Assembly: GCF_022539315.1 (NCBI RefSeq)
Contig: NC_066323.1
Coordinates: 8,483,219 to 8,547,218 of the forward strand
Source of the DNA: Serinus canaria
Taxonomy: Eukaryota > Chordata > Aves > Passeriformes > Fringillidae
Length of the DNA: 64,000 bases
Direction: 5' to 3'
The translations under genes were made by a program, and so were the position numbers. The notes under the pieces were generated by a model. That model was not told where the DNA came from and did not search any database. It worked only from the letters and a program-made list of their open reading frames with translations. This document shows positions 11,948-23,100 of this stretch, piece after piece. Numbering within the stretch: position 1 is the first letter of the stretch; every line of letters starts with the position of its first letter.

Positions 11948-13581
11948 AAACCCAGTGGGTAGGGCAGGGCAAGGGGTGTGCAGTGGCCAGGGAGGCTACT
12001 GGGGACAGTCTGACTCCAGCGGGTTGAGGGAAGGAGAGGCTTTAGGGAGTCAGGGAGATGAACTGATGGTGCGTGAGAGCTGGCAGGGGGGCTGCAGGGG
12101 CAATGCAGACTCCCAGGGAGCAAAATACAATTCAACTCCATCGTATAAAAACTGTGAACACAAGAAAGACCAAAGGAGGCAAAACTTGTGGAGAAAGCCA
12201 CGGTGTGGCAGGAGGAGAGGGCGCCGGGGCGCCAGCACCAACAGCGGCAGGGTCAACATGTCCATACTGTACCGTGCTTGGCCCTGGGCATGGGGAAAGA
12301 GCTGCCGCTGCCCCAGCCCCAGGCACGTCTCTGCGTACCCAGAAGTGGAAGGAGGAAAGGCAGGGAGCACTGGAGCAAACAGACTCAACTGTCCCAGCAC
12401 ACCTGTGGGCACTGAGCCCAGAGGCCATGATTCAGGCTGAAGTCTCACCCCTGGAGAGCTCACCTTGCTCACAGACTAGAGGGAGTGGGGTTGTCCCAGA
12501 GGTTAGTCCCTCCCAGCAGCCAGGCCAGCAGCACTGGGCAGAGGAGAAGACAGACTCAGGCCCTTCAGAGGGCAAATAAAGGGGACCTCCACGTTTCTCC
12601 AAAGCAAGAAATTGAACCAGTTGTGCCCCGCCCTTGCCTTCTATCGTAGTCCAGGCCCCTGAAGGTACCACATAGCCGAGCAGCAGCGCGACAGCAGGAG
12701 TGAGAAGGCCACAGCTGCCACCGCCAGCCCCAGGCACGGGACAGCCCCTACAAACAGGACAGGCAGCAGCACATTGCAGGCAGGAGGGCAAAGAGCAGGA
12801 TGAAAGGAGCAGAGCTCTGCCCTTAATTCTCCCCAAAGAACCCCAGGGCAGGTGTAGGGCACTGAGTCACGCAAGAGACTGTGCACAGGCAATCGCTGCC
12901 TCTCTGGGCTGAGGTACAGCCCCAGCCCCGAGACCTGGCCAAGGTGAAGGAGGGTCCTGCCATGGGTCAGTGTCAGGCTTGGACCTGGCCCAATATGTGG
13001 GCAAGAGAAGGGAGGCAAGAGGGAAGTGGCAGCATTTCTCCACTCCCTGGAGGCACTGAAGCCCTGGAACATTCATGCATTAGCCAAAAGGCAACTACAA
13101 CGGGATTTAAAATACATATGTAAGGCTGGTCCCTGCTCCCCTCTCAGGGCTGTGGGAAGGGCAGGGCATCTTCCGCGAGGGGGAGGAAAGAAGCCATCTT
13201 CAGCGCCATGCGTGCCCAGCGCCCCTGGAGCTCTGTGTCCTGCTGTCGGGCCACGCCATGCTCCAGCTCTCCCCCCCACAGGCGGCAGGCTCAGAGAAAG
13301 TCAAACACCCCGTAATTCTTTGCTGCTTGATAGAAGAAACACAAAAGGGTGAAAGAAAGAAGAGATGTTTAGGGTGAAAGGACTGAGGCAGCAGTGACAC
13401 ACGGGCAAGCAGCACAGGGTGCTGGGACGGATGCGGATTAATGGGGTTAGAGAGGATGGCAGGAGGGAATTACCATCAGAAATACACAAGTCTGGGGGCA
13501 GGATGGGCTGACAGCACCCAGCAGGCCTGCCAGGCCTGTCCACCCTGCTCGAGGAGGGATTAGAATCAAGGTTTAGTTCCA

Positions 13582-13587
13582 TTTATT
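13582..13587 (-). terminator. Candidate proximal DVL3 poly(A) signal (AATAAA)
   Basis: The canonical AATAAA on the minus strand (13587-13582) is 175 nt downstream of the DVL3 stop codon. It directly follows an A-rich tract, so cDNA ends mapped here could also reflect internal priming. Confidence 0.4.
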
Positions 13588-13673
13588 ATTTTTTTTCCCT
13601 TTTTTTCTTTTCGTTATCAAGACCAAAAAAAAAAGAAACAAACAAACAAACAAAAAAAAAACCCAAAAAAACA
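13588..13673. repeat. T-rich/A-rich low-complexity pair in the DVL3 3' UTR
   Basis: On the plus strand a pyrimidine-rich run (13588-13611) is followed by 13 mixed bases and then an A-rich run with CAAA/AAAC units (13625-13673). In DVL3 mRNA this becomes a U-rich tract, a short loop and an A-rich tract. These could fold back on each other just before the proximal AAUAAA. Confidence 0.75.
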
Positions 13674-13761
13674 AGGGGTGAAGCCAGGGCTGGTCCTAGG
13701 AAACAAACGACAGGGATAGAAGGGGGAAGGAGGGACAGCAGACAGACAGGGGACGGGCGCT

Positions 13762-14186
13762 TCACATTACATCCACAAAGAACTCACTGGGGTTGCCCAT
13801 GGCCATTCGGAAGGACTGTCTACTGGCTGTCAGTTCGGGGGGCACAGAGGCCAGGTCACGGCCCGGCGGCGCCCCGGGGGGCCCCATGGCTGACGGTGGT
13901 GGAGGCATCAGCAACATGGGGGGGCTGAAGAGAGGGGGGAGGCCGGGCGGCCCGTACGACTGCTGGCTGTGATGGCTGCGGATGCTGTGAGCCAGGGAGT
14001 GCTGGCTGCGCTGGCTGTGCTGGCTGGCTGGCACCGAGCGCTCACTGGCCGCACGCTCGCGCCGCATGCTGCTCCTCGTGGTGTGGTCTGACTCGCTCCC
14101 ACTGCCACCTGACTTCGACTCCCCCGTCTTCTCTCTCTCCTTCCTCCTCTCGCTGCCACTGCGATTGGAACCGCTGCTCCGGCTCC
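13762..14186 (-). CDS. DVL3: DVL3 exon 15 (C-terminal tail and stop)
   Basis: This encodes residues ~572-712 and the TGA at 13764-13762; the acceptor is TTCGCAG. It is rich in Ser, Arg, His, Gln and Pro. An SxHS-type repeat ([10 protein letters not shown]) is followed by a Pro/Met-rich stretch ([17 protein letters not shown]). The conserved terminus reads SEFFVDVM, whose last residues can bind the Dvl PDZ domain intramolecularly. The His/Ser stretch has more Gln than I recall in human DVL3. Confidence 0.96.
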
Positions 14187-17100
14187 CTGCGAAGCACGTG
14201 AGGCAAGGTTAGGTGCCAGCTCGGACAAGTCAGGAAGAACAGATGGATCTGCTCTAGCCAAGGGAGGACTGCAGCACGCTCCAGCACAGCCAGGCCCCAG
14301 CACAGTCTGTGCTCTCTATCTCCCTTCAGCAGCAAGTTCCACGACCCTTGCGAGATGGCTTCTATCCTGGCATCCCCCACAGTGGGCCTTGCCTAAGCAG
14401 CCCTTTCCTGCTGCTGCCCTGTACTGAACAGGACATCTGCCCACCTAGAGTCATATTTAGTCCTTTTCACTCACCTTCACTGTGCTGGCTGCCTGCACTG
14501 CCCCCTCCGTAGCTGTAGCCTGGGTCAGGGAAGCCGGGATGGGGGTTGTATGGATGAGGTGGTGGATACTGATATGGGAAGGCCATAGGCCAGGGTGCGG
14601 CTCCTGGGTGGGGGAGCGGAGCCAAAGTGTCCTGATCAGAGGCACCGCTGGAGCCATCATGATCATGAAGAGACAGATTAGCCATGTCTGCAAAAAAGCA
14701 GAGAACAGGGGTTAATCCAAGCAGAAAAACAACCATGTGTGAAGCAGCTTTCTGTCCATTCTTGCTAATGGACAAGGACAGGATATGCAAAGAGACACAG
14801 GAATTTGGCACTCTCTCTGTTAGTCAATGCCACTATTTGGGCTTCCTGGCTGAACAACTGCCAGGCTGTGGGAGTCCAAGCTGCCATTCTAATACAGAGA
14901 CCAGCTTGGTGGGAAAGGACATCAGAACTACAGCTCACCCTGCCAATTCCTTCCCCCATCTTATCTGAGCAGAACCCACTTGCCCGAGCACCAACCCCTT
15001 GCCAGCACTGAAATTCAGAGCCTGGAGACAGTCAGTAAAGATTAAAACTCTGCTACGACTGTCCAGGAGAAAAGATCACATAGTAGGTGACACTGTCAAT
15101 GCTGCTTCCAACTTCACTACTTCAGCAGCACGACAAGGGAGCTGGGATATTCTTCATCATTCCCTTAACAGAGTCTGTAGAACAAGACGCCCAGCCTGAT
15201 GGCAATGGCTGCAGGTGTATCTCCAGGGTGTCAGCAGGGCTCTGCAGGACCACTACCCCTCCATCCTCTCCCTCCCACCCACACCAAGAGCCATACTTCC
15301 ACAGAGATCTCCGAAGATGTAATAGCACTGCTCCGAGAAGGTGATCTTGTTCACGGTGTGTCGGATGTAGCCAGCCTTCAGCAGGTTGCTGGCATATTTG
15401 CGGGACTCACGGCGGTCTGTAAAGCCCTCCACATGGTGATAGAGCCAATCTACCACATCCGAACCTGCCACCAAATACACAGTTAAATTTGGCAAGAGAG
15501 AGGAAGACGGTGACCCTTGAGGCAGTGAGACACACTGGAGCAAAGACAAAGTGGGTCAAAAGGTTCAATTTCTAACTCCTGCTTAGTCAACAGTTTGTTT
15601 ATGGTGACAGAGATGCTCCCTTGGACATCTGCCTGAAAACCGGCCACCCATTTCCCAGTCCCTGCCTCTGCTGCAAGCACAGTCTCTTACCAATGAAGGC
15701 ATTGGGGATGGTGATCTTCAGCCACATGCGGTCACGCACTTCGAGGCCTGACTCTGGTGAGGCCATGGCTTTGACAATGGTGGCCATGTCACTGTGGATG
15801 GACAGGTGAAAGTCATCGAGGCCTGTGGTGTGGATGAAGGAAGGCAGGCAGAGGTGAGAGAGAGCAGAAGAGACAAGAGGGCCACAGGGAAGCATCACAC
15901 ATGGGAGGAATGGGCCAGTGAACAATACATTGCAGAGAGCCTCGGGGTACATGCTGTGGTACCCCCCTTCCAGCCTTCCCATGTTATCTTTCACATGTCA
16001 GCAGTTTCCTCTTGGGCAAAGCCCAGGCAAGAGTCACAAATTTAAACTCTTGGCTTGTTGCCTCACCCAACCCAAGCTCTCCAGACCCTTGCTTCAGGGT
16101 TCTATATACCAAATCATCCCAAACCTTCAGAAAGCAACCAAGAGGCCTGTGCTCAGCAGGACCCTGCCCCACCACAAGGCTCCTTGCTCTCAGCTACCTC
16201 TTCTATCTGCTGTCTGGGAGGAGCTCTCAATTGCTCCAGGGACATGCTGAATCCATCTGGCTCCATATTCTCAGCAGCCAACCCCTGACTAGTCTCAGCC
16301 TTTCCTCTACACCTGCCACAGCTCCTGATTGCAGCCAGGCTCCTCTACTCTCCTCACACAGAAGGCTTAAAAACATGTTAATTCTCCCAGGCAGAACTCC
16401 CACTGACCAAAGTGCCGGCCCAGCAAGAGCTGCCTCCCTCTCATTCCCTTGGCAAGGCAGATCAGGCCCACCCCAGCTGTCCCCAGGCAGATGTATTGCT
16501 CCCTTGACAGCATAGTGAAGGTGAGGAGGCCGTGCAGCGGGTGCAGCACGGAGGCACAAGGACTTACGTTCAGTCTCTGGGATGGAGCTGGTGATGGAGG
16601 AGCTGGTGGAAGTGATTGTGCTCATGGATGGACTCATACCGTACGCTGGGTAGGTGCCAGTCATCGCTGCCGTGTGAGACACCCAGGCTGCCGGGTCGAT
16701 GGGCCGGATAGGCTCACCTGCAATGAAAAAAGAGTCAGTCAGTAGCTGTAAGAAATTATCAGCTCATCAAAACAACCTCTGGGGAGGGACAGGGACGCAG
16801 CACAGCCCATTCCATCCCCAGTATTTGCCGGGACTCACCCGGATCGGAGCATGGAGAGTCTGGCCCAGCCCAGATCCGCTGGGGAGCAACTGGGAGAGAA
16901 AGAAGAGAGGGAGGGTCAGCAGGAGAGGTGCAGAGGGAGAGATCCCCCTATGGCTTTAGGGGGGTTTCTCTTTCCTCTGGCGCCCCGAGCAAGTGACCTC
17001 CCTGCCCCAGTGAAACGCGTCCCCAGCGTGATGTGGGAAGACGGGCTGGGCTTATGGGCATTTTGGTTTGGGAATAGGACCTAACAGCCTCCTAAAAGGA

Positions 17101-20100
17101 GAGCTGAAACCCCATCAAACCCCAATTCAGTGCCCCATGGAGTCACACACACAGGGGAGGAATAAGACAACAACCAAGTAAGTGCTTAAGGCAGGGCTCT
17201 CACATGAGCTTGGCACCAGCGCTAAGGGTGGGTCAGCTATCCACTTACTCCTGGGTAATGAGAAGCAGCCCCGCGGACTGGGGTCCCAGCACTTGGCCAC
17301 TGTCAGGGTAATGGGCCTGCAACAAAAAGGTGAGAGTTAGAACCAGAGCAGAGAAACACAAACCCCTGCATGATGAGTGGATGCTGTGTGCCATCCTGGG
17401 AGACAGGGAGAAGCTGCTAGTATAGTGACTTTGTTCTCCTCCAGCTATGGGTTTCCCTAGTGACATGAACAAAATGATGTGACCCTGTTGAGGGTTGCTG
17501 ATGACCCAAATAGAATCAGTGAATCACAGCAAAATTTGTTTTGGAAGGGATCTTTAAAGGTCATCTAGTCCAATTGACCTGCAATAAGCAGCAGCACGGC
17601 ATCCCCACAAAAAAAAAGGGCACAGACTGCAATTCTTGCACCGGACATAAAAACCCAGGAATCAAAACAAAACCAATCCCCGAAGTTCTGAGCTTCTACA
17701 GAGGCACTGGCAGAGGTGGCCGGAAGATACAACTCACACACTCCAAGCACAAACTGGGCAGATGTCCCTGCATGGAAGGAACAACCCAAGTACTCACCCC
17801 GGCTTGTGCACGATCTCCCTCAGCACCCGCACAGCATCATCATTGCTCATGTTCTCAAAGTTGATGTCATTTACCTACAAACAACACAAAGAGGTGAGTC
17901 CCAGAGATATGACCAGAGGCTGAGCTCCCCACTCAGCTCAGCAGTGACTCAGCTTCCCTCTTCCAAGCATGACTTCCTGGGTTTAGCCTGCCAAACTTCT
18001 CAGGGAGGCTTCTGGGTCTTTTCTTACTGCTGTCCCAGGCCCAAAGATGGAGATATGTGGGTGTGAAGTACCTGCAAGAGCATGTCTCCTGGCTCAATCC
18101 TGCCATCAGCTGCCACAGCGCCTCCCTTCATGATAGAGCCAATATAAATGCCTCCATCCCCACGCTCATTGCTCTGTCCCACAATAGAAATGCCCAGAAA
18201 GTTGTATTTCTCTGCAGGGATGGAAAGAGAAAGAAGTAAGTCACCCCAAAGCATCAAGCACAAGCAGACCTAACCTCAGTAAAACCACATCCTAATGGTG
18301 GTGATTTGCACCCCTGTCCCAGAGAGATGTCCTGAAACACACAAAGTCTTGAGAGACAATTTCTACAATAGAAGCCAATCTCCTACAGAATCCATCTTTT
18401 CACTCCTCCCCCATGTATTCTCTTTGCCCCCTCCCCAGTTCCCTCTCCATGACCCAATCTCGCCCTGGAAGGACTGCAGGCTCCATGCACATCTCCCACT
18501 CACCCATATTCAGTGTGACTGTGATGATGTTCAGAGACATGGTGGAGTCTGTGATGCTGCTGAAGGATGAGGACTGCAACGTAAGCAAAACATAAGATGT
18601 TCTCCTGTGCCTCAGTAACATTCCCAGCCCTAGTTTCCTCCACTTGTCCTTTCCTTCCTGCGCCTCCTTGTGGCACCACAGCCACCCCCCACAACTCCAG
18701 TTTTATGCTGGGAGCTTTGCAGAGCCAGAGAACAGCTACGGTCCTTGTGACCTCTCTACAGCTGAGACAAGGCCTGTGGTCCCAGCTCTTGAGGCTACAT
18801 TGACTTGGAAAAGGTTCACAGCACTTTTTGAAGTCTCAGCATTTGAACACTTGTCCAAAGCCATGCCCACAGCAAAACCAGCTGAATCCCTGTGAGCCCA
18901 CCCTGACCTGCACTGCCCTCCCCAGGATATCCAGCCCCTCCCTGGGTACCCGTTCAATGCGTGGAGCCTTCTGTTTCCTCCGGCGTCGCTTGTGTCTCCT
19001 CATTAGACGGGAAGCACTGCTTTGCTCTGTTGAACTGCTAAACCTGCAGGTCAAAGCAAGAATCAGCTCTTCTGCTGCCATAGTGGTGGCTCTGGCAGCA
19101 AGAGAGCTGTGGAAATGGCAGAGGGAATAGAGGATTGCAGGGGCAGAGGGGAGAACATGCACATGGGTGACAGACAATGGCAAAGGGGTCTGCTGAGTGA
19201 GACAGAAGCAGGTCTGAGCCCAGGACTAGTGTGCCCTGCAAAGGCATCTCTCTGTTCTGAGAGTCAGGAGGAAATTAGTGTTTCTCCAAGACCCAAGCTC
19301 TCCTACCTGCTGGTGGAGTCATCTTCATCTGAATCGAAGAAGCTGGTGGTCTCCAGCTCACTGCTCATGAGTGTGGAGGAGCTCTCGTACCCACCCAGGT
19401 CTCGGCGCCGCTCTCCCTTCACCGTCCCATTCACCCTGGGTGCTGTGTAAAGACAAGAGTCAGTGGGCTTGAGAGAAACCCTTCCCCTATGGAGGGCTCA
19501 TGGCAACCTCCTCAGAACAAATCTGGCCATCAGTCAATCCCATCTAGTGCCAAGTAACTCCTAGTCTTCCCTGGGATCAGATCCATCTCCTATGGGATAC
19601 CTCTTTTATCACTAGGATGGGAAGAGGCTGATGACTCAGTAGGAACAATGCTGCTAAACTTGTGGAAGACTTGCCGCTGTTTCCTTGGTAGAGCAAGAAG
19701 CAGCACAAGTGGCAAGGCTCAAGCTCACTCTGCTTCTCAGCTAAGAAGACAGAGGCACAAGTGTCTCCTGCTCTTAGGGCTTCTACAGGAAATATCTCCC
19801 TTGACCCCAAAGGGTTAATCACCAAGCTCTGATGTAACACAGGCGTTAGCTCTTACCTCCAACATGAGGCTATGGCCCTTCTAAAAGCTACAGAATTAGC
19901 CCTTTTAAGCTGGAAAAGTTCTGCAGAGGAGAGAAAGCTGCCCCAAGTCTGGAGCTGGTGCTGCCACCATGCCCCAGCCATGCCCTTGCAGAGCTCTCAC
20001 CATGTTACCAACACTCACCATGCTCAGGCCCATCAGTCCGACGAGGTCGTTCCCTCTGTGATGACACCACCGAGTCTGTCTCTGTCTCATTGTCCAAGTT

Positions 20101-23100
20101 TTCTCGACTCCCCCCAGTGTTAGGGCTGTGATGAGATAAAAGAAAACAAATATGTTCAACAGGGAACAACTTGACAAGGCTCTCTCTACCTCTGTCATGA
20201 CCAACACAAGGTTCCAGCCATCAGCTGTCTCCTTCTTGAGGGAAGGGAACAACCACAGCACATTACGAGTGCAGGTCAAAGGACTGGGGATGCTGTGCTG
20301 GCTCTTTCCCCGCATTATTTTCAGCATGCCCTTGTTTGTTGAATAATGCAGCTCCACTTCAAATCAGCTCCCAGCCCTACTTTCCTCCCCTCTTGCTGGC
20401 TGTCATCCCTGGCAATTTGGGTAAGAGTGTCCCAGCCTGGTCTGGGATACTGGTCTGGATTACAGCAAATGCACCATGTGGCCCTTGGAAACCAGAACAG
20501 ATGTCCATGTAACTTACTGGAAAGAGGGGGGTCTGGAGTCTCCAATTCCTCCTGTGCGCTCCATGGAGGGCGGCAGCTCTGTCTGGTTATCAGCACAGAC
20601 CGAGCCAGCATCTGAATGAGAACCCTCTGCAGACACCAGCTGGAGGGATGAGAGACAGAAAAGGAAGCTGAGAAAACATTTACAAGAGTGGCCAAAGGAG
20701 CTGGCCAAAAGCCTGCCTGGCCCAGGATCTCATTTCTGGCAGTCGACCACAGCAGATGCCCAGGAGCAGGTACGGAACAGGCCAAGCACGTAGCAACATT
20801 TCCCCCCAAGGCCTTCCCAGACACTGGCTATTTGCGGCTCAGGAACTCCTGACCCAGCAGTGAAGCCCGGGTGGGTGACAGCTGTGCTTGGACACTCTGA
20901 CATCACCTGCACACCCACACCACACACTCAGGTAACCTTCAGCACACATCCTGCAGCAGGGACCGGATTCCCCCAGTTCTCACACTGGGAAAGGCAGTTA
21001 CAAGTCATTTCTTTCCTCAGCTCTAGCAGCCTCTACACTTCTGCCTTCAAGCTGTGGGACCCAGAAGGACTTTCACCTTCACAACCCTCAGAAGCTGGGG
21101 GTAACAGAGCTCAGGGCCAAGGCTGGCTTTGAAACAGACTCTTGAAACAGGCTCTTTCTAGCTTCCATGTGTACTTCACAAACTTTCATGCTGTGCTCAC
21201 CTTATTGGCTTGAGCACAACCTTCAGCCAATCTCTGGGATGCTCAGTGGACTGCATCCAGTGCAGAAACTCAAGAAAGGGTTAAACCCTAGAGACTCTTT
21301 ATGCCAGCCATGCTGTGGGGCAGCCCAGGCACACCAACAAACCCTGTAGACTCCCAGGGGCCATGGGCTCACCAGTGGAATGAAACAGAGGACAGCCCAA
21401 ATGAGGTGCTCCCCAGTATTGCTCCCTGTCCAGATTTGCACTCTCCCTTACTTTCAAGCTGTAATGAACTGGGCTAATCCCAATAGGGTGAAGCAAGAAA
21501 GCAACAAAAAGCCTCTTCCTTGACAGAAGCATTCAGGACCTCCAGAGCAGAGGTGTCAGGGCCCAGAAAGGATTTAACAGAGGTGAGGGATACCCATTGT
21601 GATCAGGACAGACAAAATATGAAACATAGGCTGGAAAAAAGCTGATAGCTGCTGTCCAAACCATAATACCCAGTATAAACTCAGAGGCAGCACTACTGCT
21701 TGCTGGTGAGGGAACCACATCTGCATGGAGCCAAGAGCAGATCCCAACTCGGATGATAGAAGCACAGCCCGTCTTGAGTGCTTCCAGCATCACTGATGAA
21801 AGAGCTGTGCCCTGCCCACCTTCAGGAACTGGAGAAACCCTCATAATGGGGGTATGAACCCCACAGATCATCATTAGCATAGCAGACGAGAGGTCTACTG
21901 CCAGAGATATTGGAAACAAAGACAGGGATGTAGCTGGGGCAAGCAAGACAGGGCAGCCTTGAAAAAGCTGGAGCCAAGGCAGCACACAGGGCAGAGAGCA
22001 GCCTCAGGTGTCAAAAGCTGCAGAGCCCGTCCCACAAGCCCCAGGACAAGCCCAACGGCTCCTGCTCTCACAACTGTCTAACCAGCTCATCTCAGGTCAG
22101 CTTCTCTCCCTCCAGCAAGCCCCAGGCACACGCCTGGCTCTGCTCCTGGCACCTTCCTGGTGACTTGTCTTCCCAGGATAGATCCCCCTCCCTAAGGGCC
22201 ACATCCCTTTTCTGGTAGCCACTGCCCGGGAGCACAGGGTAGAAAAGATACTGAAAGTGGCCAGCATTGCCTAGGGAAAAGTCTTATAACACTTTATGCT
22301 TGAAAATCTCAAGGCAACATCAAGGAAATAGATCTGGACAGAGGGAACCAGCCACAGGCAGCTGTCAAACAGCAGTGAAGAAGAGAGTGGTGTTCCCAAG
22401 CAGGCAGGATTGATGCTATCTTCCTCTAACACTCCCAAGGCTGGGATTTCCTCCCAGGAAGGTTTTGATAACGATCCTGCACTTTTCCTGCCTCTTACAC
22501 TGTCAGGAAATACTCACTTGGATTCAAGCCCCTGTCTTTCCCTGTTGCTAAAATTAGTACTGAGTTCCTAAAATAGCATCATCCCAGCCTGTCTGTCAGA
22601 AGCAGCAAAGCAAGTGCCCTCCTCTCAGCCCCCAAACTACCCATGGACTAGGAGACTCTCAGAAGAGATAGAAAAAGGGATCATCAGGTGCACAAAGGCC
22701 ATTACCCTTCATGCATAAGACCTGGTAGTGATGCTCACTCTGGGCACAAGTTCCCTGTAAGGATCCAGCCCAGCAGTGCAGCAGCACGGTGGTCACACCA
22801 GACAGACGCACACCAGATCTGTGCCACTCACACACTGAACAACCAAAGAGCTCCTGCAAGGAAAGCCAGCAGCTACATGGACACATGGATCACAAGGAAA
22901 AGCACACCAGATAAAAAAGGAGCACTGGAATGGATTTAGAGACTCTGGGACACCCCATAGGGCAGGTGAAAGCAAAGAGCAGCTGGAAGGAGTGGGGTGG
23001 TGGGACATCTTGGGGCAGATGCAGCAGCAGCGGGATGGATGCAGAGGAATGTGTGGTGGCCAAGAGCGGGACACAGCTGATTTCCGAAGGGCCTGGATAA

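Larger units (their letters stand above)
11301..13581 (-). other. DVL3 distal 3' UTR or DVL3-AP2M1 intergenic region
   Basis: This lies between the DVL3 proximal poly(A) signal and the AP2M1 promoter. No coding similarity was recognised. The overlapping open frames on both strands near 11.95-13.1 kb are long because the DNA is moderately GC-rich, and none resembles a known protein. Whether it is mostly 3' UTR depends on which poly(A) site DVL3 uses. Confidence 0.5.

Noticed and set aside
10886..12201. Several 130-250-codon frames on both strands near the AP2M1 promoter
   Set aside because: They have low-complexity composition from a CpG island, mutual overlap on opposite strands and no family similarity.
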